Part shown: positions 1 through 7,400 of the stretch, piece by piece | How the letters are laid out: each line of letters begins with the position of its first letter | Position numbering within the stretch: position 1 is the first letter of the stretch | Source: Candidatus Hodarchaeota archaeon | Lineage (GTDB): Archaea > Asgardarchaeota > Heimdallarchaeia > Hodarchaeales > Hodarchaeaceae | DNA: 9,710 nt | Reading direction: 5' to 3' | Assembly: GCA_016840305.1 (NCBI GenBank) | Contig: JAEOSP010000753.1 | Span: 1-9,710 of the forward strand | Program-made: the position numbers and the translations under genes | The notes under the pieces: generated by a model | What the model saw: only the letters and a program-made list of their open reading frames with translations | Database searches by the model: none | Told to the model about the DNA's origin: nothing

Positions 1-449
1 TATTCGGGATGTCTTGTGAGTACAGTATAGGATGAGTCTAAAAGATGATATTGTAGCCCACCTACGCCTCTTGTCTCATCAGCCCATGTAATATTTCCCT
101 TAATCCTTATCCAGCTTCCTGTTTCTCTGGAAAGTTCATTAGGTAATTCTCCCAATAACTCTACGTATCGTACGGGTGAGATAATCGTATTTTGTTGGAA
201 ATCATCAATATCCTTTAGTAACATTGGTTCATCTGACCCTCCTTGGACATAATAACCCTCAAGTGTTAACGTTTTTCCTAGAAATTTAGTAATATTCCCC
301 ATCACATCCGAGATGTCCTTAGGTACATCCGTTTCGGGTACACCTTGGGGAATTATTTCTGTAAAATAGATAAACTGAAGGAAATTTCCTCCAGCTAGTA
401 TTATCACGAGTGCTATTAGTAAACCTGTAATTTTTGCCATTTTAATCAT
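1..449 (-). CDS. Small signal-anchored protein with possible OB-like beta domain, 3' end cut by window edge
   Basis: This reading frame is open from an ATG at 449 down to base 1 without a stop (149 residues seen), so the C-terminus lies outside the window. A second in-frame ATG is at 440; an in-frame stop at 474-476 limits how far upstream the start can be. I prefer 449 because it adds a lysine to the n-region (MIKMAKITG). Residues 9-29 are strongly hydrophobic, indicating a signal peptide or N-terminal membrane anchor with the rest outside the cell. Residues 56-149 alternate beta-like stretches (GKTLTLEGYYV, RYVELLGELP, GSWIRIKGNITWADETRG), with the rhythm of a small OB-type beta barrel; that is inference from pattern only. 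Two N-x-T sequons (N52, N119) suit an exported protein. It is divergent from the beta-helix gene, across about 210 bases. I recognise no named family and assign no function. Confidence 0.8.
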   Translation of the reverse strand, partial: MIKMAKITGLLIALVIILAGGNFLQFIYFTEIIPQGVPETDVPKDISDVMGNITKFLGKTLTLEGYYVQGGSDEPMLLKDIDDFQQNTIISPVRYVELLGELPNELSRETGSWIRIKGNITWADETRGVGGLQYHLLDSSYTVLTRHPE

Positions 450-493
450 CTGTTCATTAGAATTAACATTTTTTCAATAAATACTCTGTAGTG

Positions 494-502
494 TTTAAAA
501 AA
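494..502 (-). promoter_or_regulatory. Possible archaeal TATA box for the left-edge gene
   Basis: On the minus strand this reads TTTTTTAAA. Its centre is about 49 bases before the ATG at 449. With the usual archaeal spacing of about 25 bases to the transcription start, the leader would be about 20 bases. The position is sensible, but such AT-rich strings are common in this DNA, so support is weak. Confidence 0.35.
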
Positions 503-596
503 CTTCTATAATTACGTTGTATCCATTATTTGTAAGTGAATATGAAAAAAAAGGAGGAAGAATAATTTTTGATCGATTTAAAAGGAGCATCGAATA

Positions 597-605
597 TTTT
601 TTATA
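597..605 (+). promoter_or_regulatory. Possible archaeal TATA box for the beta-helix gene
   Basis: The string TTTTTTATA is followed about 25 bases later by the expected transcription start near 627, leaving a leader of about 21 bases to the ATG at 648 or 36 bases to the ATG at 663. A start near 627 makes the TTG at 630 an unlikely translation start. A second TATA-like string (TTTAAAAG, about 576-583) is an alternative. The rest of the 450-662 intergenic region is AT-rich, with a purine run (about 545-562) and no gene that I can support. Confidence 0.35.
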
Positions 606-662
606 GATCTTTGAGGTTTATTCTAGAGATTGTTTCTACGAAATAGTATGGAAGAAAATTCA

Positions 663-3140
663 ATGGGATTCGTAAATATTGGGAAAAATACAGGGATCAT
701 TCTTTGCATTGTCCTTTTAATGTTCGATACTGGTGTGTTTCTTACACCAAGATCTGGTTTGGAATATGGAAATAAACGGACTTACTTAAATTCTTCTACA
801 CCTAGAATAAAGAGTAAGATATGTCAAACTACTCGTGGGCCAATAAATATTAATGATGACACTCAATTTACTAGTGCTAATGGGGTCAGTGGTGGAAATG
901 GAAGTGAGCAAAATCCGTACATCATAGCAAATTTTTACATCAATGCGAATGGTGGGTTTAGTTGTATTGATATTGGTTCTACTACTAAATTCTTCGTAAT
1001 TGAAAATTGTACATTGATTAATTCCACAAACGGTGGGTCTTCAGGTATTATTCTAAGTGAAGTAATGAATGGCCTCATTAGGAATAATACTTGTGCTTAC
1101 AGTGAATCTGGTATAAGCCTATACTTTAGCACATCCAATACGATCACTAACAATTCCTGTGTTAACAATAGTCAGGCTGGTATCTATGCATATAATTGTT
1201 TCAACAACATCGTGAGTAAGAATATCTGTTCCAACAACGTTGCTGGCATCAATCTTTCTGATTCTGATTCAAATAGATTTGTTGATAATATATGTAAAAA
1301 TAATGCTTTCTATGGATTCTATATTGATTATTGTGTATCGAATACCCTGATTAGAAATTTTTGTAGCGGTAGTTCTGATTCAGGCATTCTTCTTTGGTAT
1401 TCTTCAGCAAGTAATCTTTCTCAAAATACCTGTATTGATAATGAATTATATGGAATCAATCTCCAAGCAAGTTCTGGAAATAATCTCCTAAAAAACAATA
1501 ATTGTAGTTTTAATGGTCAGTATGGTTTTTATGTAATAAGCAGTCCTTCTAACACTTTTGCAAATAATTATTGTAATCAAAATGGCCATTCTGGTTTCTA
1601 TTCGGAGTCTAGCAACTCTAATACTCTGATCAATAATCATAATAAGAATAACTTATATATTGGGATAAATATTCATTCTAGTGACTTTATTACTCTGATA
1701 AATAATACTTGTCAGGGTCACTTTGATTATGGTCTTATTCTAGACGGTTGTTCATCCTCGACTCTGACTAATAACACGTGCTTCAGTAACACTGAGGGTT
1801 TATTTTTACATGCTAGTACGTCCAATACCGTTACAAAAAATAATTGCAGTGGTAACATAGGTTCAGGTATTTATTTGAGGACTAGCGCCAACATAAATAC
1901 CATACATAATAACACATGCAAAAACAACAATGGTTATGGTATTTGGATTGAGACAAGCTCCTTTAACACCCTTACAGCTAATTTATGTAGCAATAACGGT
2001 CAATATGGCATTTATATCCTAGTAAGTTCATCTAGTACTCTAATTACTAATTTATTAAGTAGTAATACGAACAATGGTATCTATTTATCGTCATCAACCG
2101 ATAATATCATTCATAGTAACTGGATCTGGGGTAATGGGGATGATAATATAACTGGAAGTCTTGTTAACAATTTAATCATGGAGAACTTTTACTATCCGCC
2201 AAATAAATATGATGTTGATCATGATGGACTAACAGATGAACAGGAAATAGCTATAGGAACTAGTCCAATCTTGATAGATACGGATGGTGATAATTTCATA
2301 GATGGTTATGAGTTCGACTATGGTAGTGATCCTCTAGAGAGTAGTGATTACCCCTTGATATGGCAAGATGATTTTGATGCTCTCCTAATGTATCTAGAAG
2401 GTAATATGACCTTGGTAAATCAAGTTATCACTTGGTCTGATGGTAATGCAACGCGTATTGATACAATTATCTACCAGTTAGAAAGTAATGCTACATTAGT
2501 TCAACAGATACTTGGGTGGTTAGATAACAATGCAACCGTTATAGAGCAGCTTTTTACTTATCTTGAGGGCAATGTAACTCAATTACATTTAGTTCTGACA
2601 TATCTTGAGGGTAATGTTACACTCTTTGAAACCGTTTATGCTCTCGCCTCTGGAAATGAAGTTTACTTAGCTTCACTTAACGCTAGTTGTATCACACAAT
2701 TTGAAAATATAACTGCGATTATTGAAAAGCTTGGTATCTCGATTGGTGATACTGACTATGATGGGCTGTCAGATCTGGAAGAATTTACTTATGGTACGAG
2801 TATTGTTTTGATGGACACGGATTGTGACAATTTGAATGATGCTTTTGAAATAAAAATCGGAACAGATCCTTTAGATGATGATAGTGATAATGATAATTTC
2901 CTTGATGGTATGGAGCTCCTTGCAGGTACTAATCCGAACGATAAACTTGATTATCCAGGAAGTAGTACATCACCATCAAGTTCATCCATGATAACTTCTT
3001 CAACAACTACATCTACCACTCCTGACTCCTCAACAGATATTTCAACCTCGTCGAAGACAGGTTCTTTCCCGAGTGTTGTTCTAATTCTGTCCATGTTAAG
3101 TGTTAGTTTACTATTTCAAAGGAAGAGGAGGAAATTTTAA
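663..3140 (+). CDS. Secreted, membrane-tailed NosD-like right-handed beta-helix protein with calcium-motif and glyco-repeat stalk
   Basis: An exported surface protein, probably for adhesion or carbohydrate binding; no catalytic site is evident. The frame opens with TTG at 630 and has ATGs at 648 and 663; I chose 663 because it gives a positively charged signal-peptide n-region and has a purine-rich GGAAG eight bases upstream. Numbered from 663: signal peptide 1-30; an entry block typical of archaeal NosD-like proteins (PININ near 60, NPYIIANF at 84-91); parallel beta-helix coils of 22-24 residues at about 84-509; Asp-rich thrombospondin-type-3-like calcium motifs (DVDHDGLTDEQE, DTDGDNFIDGYE) at 517-560; seven 14-residue repeats at 578-675; three more calcium motifs at 696-760; Ser/Thr-rich linker 767-800; hydrophobic helix 804-818; basic tail QRKRRKF. 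The tail resembles membrane-anchor or archaeosortase-type sorting signals, but the classical PGF motif is absent. The gene is convergent with the hydrolase. The domain assignment is firm; the biological role is unknown. Confidence 0.93.
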   Translation: MGFVNIGKNTGIILCIVLLMFDTGVFLTPRSGLEYGNKRTYLNSSTPRIKSKICQTTRGPININDDTQFTSANGVSGGNGSEQNPYIIANFYINANGGFSCIDIGSTTKFFVIENCTLINSTNGGSSGIILSEVMNGLIRNNTCAYSESGISLYFSTSNTITNNSCVNNSQAGIYAYNCFNNIVSKNICSNNVAGINLSDSDSNRFVDNICKNNAFYGFYIDYCVSNTLIRNFCSGSSDSGILLWYSSASNLSQNTCIDNELYGINLQASSGNNLLKNNNCSFNGQYGFYVISSPSNTFANNYCNQNGHSGFYSESSNSNTLINNHNKNNLYIGINIHSSDFITLINNTCQGHFDYGLILDGCSSSTLTNNTCFSNTEGLFLHASTSNTVTKNNCSGNIGSGIYLRTSANINTIHNNTCKNNNGYGIWIETSSFNTLTANLCSNNGQYGIYILVSSSSTLITNLLSSNTNNGIYLSSSTDNIIHSNWIWGNGDDNITGSLVNNLIMENFYYPPNKYDVDHDGLTDEQEIAIGTSPILIDTDGDNFIDGYEFDYGSDPLESSDYPLIWQDDFDALLMYLEGNMTLVNQVITWSDGNATRIDTIIYQLESNATLVQQILGWLDNNATVIEQLFTYLEGNVTQLHLVLTYLEGNVTLFETVYALASGNEVYLASLNASCITQFENITAIIEKLGISIGDTDYDGLSDLEEFTYGTSIVLMDTDCDNLNDAFEIKIGTDPLDDDSDNDNFLDGMELLAGTNPNDKLDYPGSSTSPSSSSMITSSTTTSTTPDSSTDISTSSKTGSFPSVVLILSMLSVSLLFQRKRRKF
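912..2189 (+). repeat. Beta-helix coil repeats (PbH1-like) with a cysteine ladder
   Basis: The encoded segment consists of about 18 degenerate coils of 22-24 residues following a pattern like N-T-ϕ-x-N-N-x-C-x-x-N-x-x-x-G-ϕ-x-ϕ (ϕ hydrophobic). Cysteine recurs at the same coil position in 13 coils: residues 144, 166, 189, 211, 234, 257, 281, 304, 350, 373, 395, 419 and 442 (numbered from the ATG at 663). The single gap, at 327, is an Asn. After 442 the position becomes Leu. Asn stacks on the neighbouring positions are the usual ladder of right-handed parallel beta-helices. Confidence 0.88.
2394..2687 (+). repeat. Seven tandem 42-base units encoding 14-residue glyco-repeats
   Basis: The protein reads as seven in-phase units with no indels: LEGNMTLVNQVITW, SDGNATRIDTIIYQ, LESNATLVQQILGW, LDNNATVIEQLFTY, LEGNVTQLHLVLTY, LEGNVTLFETVYAL, ASGNEVYLASLNAS. 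Asn recurs exactly every 14 residues (581, 595, 609, 623, 637, 651, 665 from the ATG at 663) and the first six form N-x-T sequons. Hydrophobic residues at unit positions 1, 5, 8 and 12 give the 3-4 spacing of a coiled coil, two heptads per unit. The DNA units have diverged, so this is an old repeat conserved at protein level. It is bracketed by calcium-binding Asp-rich motifs, suggesting a stiff stalk. Confidence 0.85.
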
Positions 3141-3153
3141 TCACTTTTCTCCC

Positions 3154-3161
3154 TTTTTTTT
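3154..3161 (+). terminator. Oligo-T terminator of the beta-helix gene
   Basis: Fourteen bases after the TAA stop there is a run of eight T preceded by the pyrimidine-rich TTTTCTCCC, which fits T-tract termination in archaea. The 55-base convergent gap also contains the perfect palindrome TTGATCAA (3166-3173), too short to be called a hairpin. No comparable T-run is seen on the minus strand for the converging hydrolase gene. Confidence 0.45.
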
Positions 3162-3195
3162 GATATTGATCAAACTGCGTTTTTCCTTGATTTGG

Positions 3196-4206
3196 TCACG
3201 AATTCTTCTTAATCCAGTCAGTTATTATAGTTAAAAACTCTGATGTAAATTTTTTATTCTTCTTTGATTCTGGAGTAGTGAATTCATGATCTACCTTGGG
3301 AATTAGTTTCACGGTAATATTTTTGTTACCACTTGTTTTTAGAGCCTCCACGATTGTATCCATATGCTTGTCAGGTGGATGAATATGATCCATCCCTCCA
3401 AATAGAAGTAGTACAGGACATTTTACTTTTGATAGGGAAGTGCTTGGATCATAGTTCAGAAAGGATCGATACATAGGAGTGTTCCCCTCTGATAATAGAA
3501 AACCTTCAAAAGTCGATTGCAAATAATTATCAACAGATTTAAACATGTTTTGCTTCTCATCAGAGAATTTTTTGAATATTGAGCTCATTTCTTCATAAAT
3601 TAACGATTTTATCTTATCCCATTCTTCTTCAGATTGAATTAATTGAAAAACTCGTTTGACTAATTTCACTCCGTTTTCAGTTACTTCATTAGTTTCTCCG
3701 ATGACTTGTCCTAAATATTTCCTTGTAATAGCGCCAGTTTTTGTTCCTAGTAATCCGTGACCTCCTAGAAGTACAATAAATGCAATTTTATCAGATTTTG
3801 AAGCTGCTAGAGGAGCAATAGCAGCCCCTAAACTGTGACCGAGGAATCCAATGTTATTTGAGTCAATATCTCTGTCTGATCTTAATAATTTAAGAGCTGC
3901 CAATGCTTCCTCAGAAAGGTCATTAAAGGTAGAATTAGACCAATTCACTTTCGAAGATTCACCTACACCGCGATCATCATATCTAAGTGCAGCAATTCCA
4001 TTATTTGCAAGGTAGGACGAGATTATACGAAATTTTTTTATTCCTCTTTCTTCATAATCTCGGGTACATGGACCATAACCGCTAAGTAATATCACAGCTG
4101 GAGGCTTATCAGCTTTTTTTGGGATTGATAAAGTTCCAACAAGATTAATGTCATCAACTTGAAAATTAACATCTTTTTCATAGAATAAAGGAAATACCTT
4201 TCCCAT
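3196..4206 (-). CDS. Cytoplasmic alpha/beta hydrolase (EstD-like/COG1073-type serine esterase)
   Basis: A 336-residue serine hydrolase, probably an esterase or acyl-hydrolase acting in the cytoplasm; the substrate is not predictable. The full catalytic triad can be seen: nucleophile Ser125 in GHSLG (123-127) after strand NNIGFL, Asp273 in LLLFGGMDHIHPP, and His307 in KVDHEF. The LLSGYGP segment (40-46) sits where the oxyanion-hole loop after strand beta-3 is expected, and RYDDRGVGES (75-84) is the characteristic block of this family. Residues about 155-250 form a helical, charged insertion between core strands, the normal place of the lid domain. There is no signal peptide or membrane segment. 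Length is typical for the family. The start ATG at 4206 is close behind a TATA-like box, so the transcript may be almost leaderless. It lies 210 bases downstream of the giant surface-protein gene on the same strand; the gap argues for separate transcription. Confidence 0.93.
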   Translation of the reverse strand: MGKVFPLFYEKDVNFQVDDINLVGTLSIPKKADKPPAVILLSGYGPCTRDYEERGIKKFRIISSYLANNGIAALRYDDRGVGESSKVNWSNSTFNDLSEEALAALKLLRSDRDIDSNNIGFLGHSLGAAIAPLAASKSDKIAFIVLLGGHGLLGTKTGAITRKYLGQVIGETNEVTENGVKLVKRVFQLIQSEEEWDKIKSLIYEEMSSIFKKFSDEKQNMFKSVDNYLQSTFEGFLLSEGNTPMYRSFLNYDPSTSLSKVKCPVLLLFGGMDHIHPPDKHMDTIVEALKTSGNKNITVKLIPKVDHEFTTPESKKNKKFTSEFLTIITDWIKKNS

Positions 4207-4416
4207 TTTTTCTCAAATCCTCATCAATAATTATGTTTATATTACGCGTTATTAAAAAGGTGGTGTTGATGGAGAACATAACCAAATCCGACCAACAACC
4301 AATCCAATGAGATAAACGTAGAAATCATTTGTAATCCAAATTTACAACCATAAACCATTTGCTGTTGAAAAATGAAATAGAAAGTTCTAATCAAATCAAA
4401 CAGTAAATTTTTTAAA
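4207..4416. other. Spacer between giant surface-protein gene and hydrolase gene
   Basis: This 210-base spacer holds no gene that I can support. Its hydrolase-proximal end contains the candidate promoter described separately. The rest is A/C-rich on the plus strand with no clear hairpin, repeat or RNA gene. On the minus strand, T-rich stretches just after the TAG stop of the giant gene (TTTAAAAAATTT, TTTGATTTGATT) could serve as a weak terminator. Confidence 0.5.
4235..4242 (-). promoter_or_regulatory. Possible archaeal TATA box for the hydrolase gene
   Basis: On the minus strand the string ATATAAAC lies about 32 bases before the ATG at 4206. With the usual 25-base spacing, transcription would start about 6 bases before the start codon, giving a nearly leaderless mRNA. 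A GAGGA string (4218-4222) would then lie outside the transcript and not act as a ribosome binding site. Confidence 0.35.
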
Positions 4417-7400
4417 CTAATTCTCTTCGTTACCAGTATAAGGAATTATTATCTTTATGGAAGGGGAACATCCTTTCCAAAGAACTTCAATAACTTTCTT
4501 TTCAGAGGTTTTAACAATTCTTTCTAGAATGTTCAACGTTTCGTTATATAACAATGGAAACGGTTCAAAAACTTGATTATCTCTCATTCGTTCATTAAAG
4601 AGATTTATTTGTTTTTGTCCGTTTAGTTTACTTATATCAATATTAGATTTAATGACAGCTAACTGTTTGAAAATATTTAAATCATTTTCTGATATCTGCT
4701 CGTTTCTTCCTTGTGAAACCTCTTCCTCAAGTTCTCTTATTCGTGAACAATCAATTGTGAAAGTGGAAAGAAGATGCAAAGGAAAGTACTGACAAATGAT
4801 TTCTATCACAACTGGTGTAATTAAGGTTTCATCAATAATACCAAGTTCATTTAGGACTAAGTTTTCTTCAAGCTTTTTCGTTATATCTATAAAAGCGGAT
4901 TTAATAAATTCTAAAGGTTTTTCTTTCATAAAAAGAAAAATCTTGTATAAGGGGGAAGTTAAGATTAGGATTTGAACTTGATTTTTCTCTATAAGACTAA
5001 TCTTTACACCTCTTTCAGTGGCTTGACCAGGTTGTACTCCTGGTTCGTACAGATAACTAATGAAATCAGATTGGAATGATTCTAAGAAGGAGTCAATACC
5101 TACCGACATCCCGCTCAAAACATCTTGAATTAATCTATCTGATCGATATAAGCAGTTATTGATATTATATACTGGAAGACCTGTATCTGTGGTAACTAGA
5201 ATCATATAAATATTTGAAATTGAGTTTAATTTTTCACGGGCATTCCTTTTCATAATGATTTTCTGTTTTGTATATTTTTGATATCTAGATATTGAAATAA
5301 ACAAAGAAATGAATATTAAAACGGTTGATAGGATGATTAATACTATTTCCTCCAACTTAAGATCAGTTGGAGATCTAATCACGAATAAATAGTCCTTTAT
5401 TTGGGAGTATACGATATCCAACTCATTTAAAGGATTAGAAACTTGAATATGCCAAGAAATTGTACCACTTTTAGAAAATTTCAATGAAGAGATATATAAT
5501 GATCCATTAAACGTCATTTCTATAGTACTGTATTCATTTGTGAGTGCACCATTTCCCGTTGGTAATAATTCATAGACGAGAACTACATTTCCTACTCCAG
5601 ATCCCCAATGGGTAATGTTAGCCCATATTAGTATTTCATTATTTGATTGTGATACAATAGAGGTGTCAATTATGACTGGCCCGCAATAAGTGTGTAAAGT
5701 TCCTTCTGTAATCACTAAAGTTTGTTCAAAATCGCGAATCTGAATGCTATAATTAAATAATCGATTGCAATGTATATCTATTGAATAATTGTAAGTGTTT
5801 GTTAGTTCAGAATAAGTCATATTATCATTGATCATTAACCAAGATTCACTTTGATTACAAAAGTAGTTTACTCTAATATTGACACTCTCTATTGATCCAA
5901 ATGGATCGTAAGTATCTACCCAAAAATCTAATCTTGTATAGGAATAATTCACCAATATTTCTGTATAGCCATACCCTTTTAAAACTGGAGCTGTTTCATC
6001 CTTTATTGTGATTAAAATCCAAGAACTAATGTTACGATTGTGACTATTATCTTGTGTAATTATTCGATAATTAAAAGCGTTTCCAGGCACAAAACCTGAT
6101 ACAGTATACAAATAAAGTCTACTTGATTCATTCCATTCCATTGTCTTATTGAATACCGATATAAACACGTATTCAACTTGAACTGCCCCATCTGGAAGCC
6201 CACTTCCATTTATACCATCTTCAACCTCTGCCCAAAATGTAAGGGTACCATTTTGATATTCTATTATACCTGTATTCAAGATCTTAGGGGGAGCGTAGTC
6301 TCCAACTACAATTAATTCTTCTAACCATCCTATATTTTCTGCATTATCAACAGTCCAGACTTTAATGAGGACAACTTCGTCAAACTTGAAAGAAAGCGTA
6401 ATCTTATAGAAATAAAATGAATCATAGATCATCATTATTTGAGAGGTTGTATCTTGAATTGTAATATTCACAAAAAAGGAATTGTTAGTATCACGGACGT
6501 TACCATAGGGATCATTTGCCCAAGCTGTAATAGTTATTTGACCATCGTTAGTTTGAGAATCATCAATTATGAAGGAAATAATAGGATCCACTTTATCAAC
6601 TAATGAAATCAAAGATGATTGAGATTTTGGGGAAGTATTCCAATTTTTAAAATCATCCACAGCGATAACATAGTACCAAAGATTATTCACAACAAAATTT
6701 AATGAATTCACTCTAATCTCAAAGAAGGTGCTAGAAATTTGATTCATTGTGAGATTATTCCATTCTCCAAAGTAATCTTGGCTAAAGATGATAAAAGATG
6801 AAGAGGAATTAAACGGCCAGTCTGAGACCTCAGCATAAAAATCTACAGTTCCATTTCCCCAATCGTTACACCAATAGGTAATTAAAGGAGCATTAATATC
6901 ATATATAATGAAAGAGTCATTAATATTTCTAGATATATAGTTACCTGCTAGATCTTTTGCTGAAATCCAGTAAGAAACATTGTCATTGAACTGTAAAGAT
7001 AACCCATAGTAATATGTTTCTTCTAATAATAGCATAGAGTATGTTGAACTGATATTATTAACCAATAAATGAATTTCAATACTACTGCTATTCACTCCAC
7101 TTTGAAAATTATTTCTATCTTCTATTACTGTATAGAATTCAATAAAACCCTTCTCATGCTCTCCAATGTTATCATTCATCTCCAAGATCAATGGAGTTTC
7201 GTTATCATCTGGAATTATACTTGGATATGGTTTTGATATTCCATCTACCCTTGATCCATTTTCATTTCCAATGCTATCAAAAACGGAATAGATACTATAA
7301 TTTAAACGAACACCGTAATATGCATCAATTCGCAGTGTCCACATTCCCGATTGATTCATCTTCATTTCAAACAATCCCTCATTGACTTGCATTATTACTG

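Noticed and set aside
542..565. Mini-ORF MKKKEEE in the leader region of the beta-helix gene, next to an AAGGAGGAAG purine run that looks like a strong ribosome binding site
   Set aside because: Seven codons of low-complexity purine sequence lying upstream of the best TATA candidate; no sign of a real peptide, and the purine run is about 100 bases from any start codon.
630..662. TTG at 630 and ATG at 648 as starts of the beta-helix protein
   Set aside because: The TTG lies at or near the predicted transcription start, and both alternatives add an N-terminal extension with two glutamates before the signal peptide. The ATG at 648 remains possible.
696..707. Lipoprotein signal (GIILC) in the beta-helix protein
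   Set aside because: The Cys lies inside the hydrophobic core, which continues for about ten residues, and is not in a proper lipobox position.
3166..3173. Palindrome TTGATCAA in the convergent intergenic gap as a bidirectional terminator hairpin
   Set aside because: A four-base half-site with no loop cannot form a stable hairpin; such palindromes are frequent by chance in AT-rich DNA.
7191..7385. Plus-strand frame of 64 codons
   Set aside because: Lies opposite the Ig-like repeat coding region of the giant gene and has no domain, signal or context of its own.
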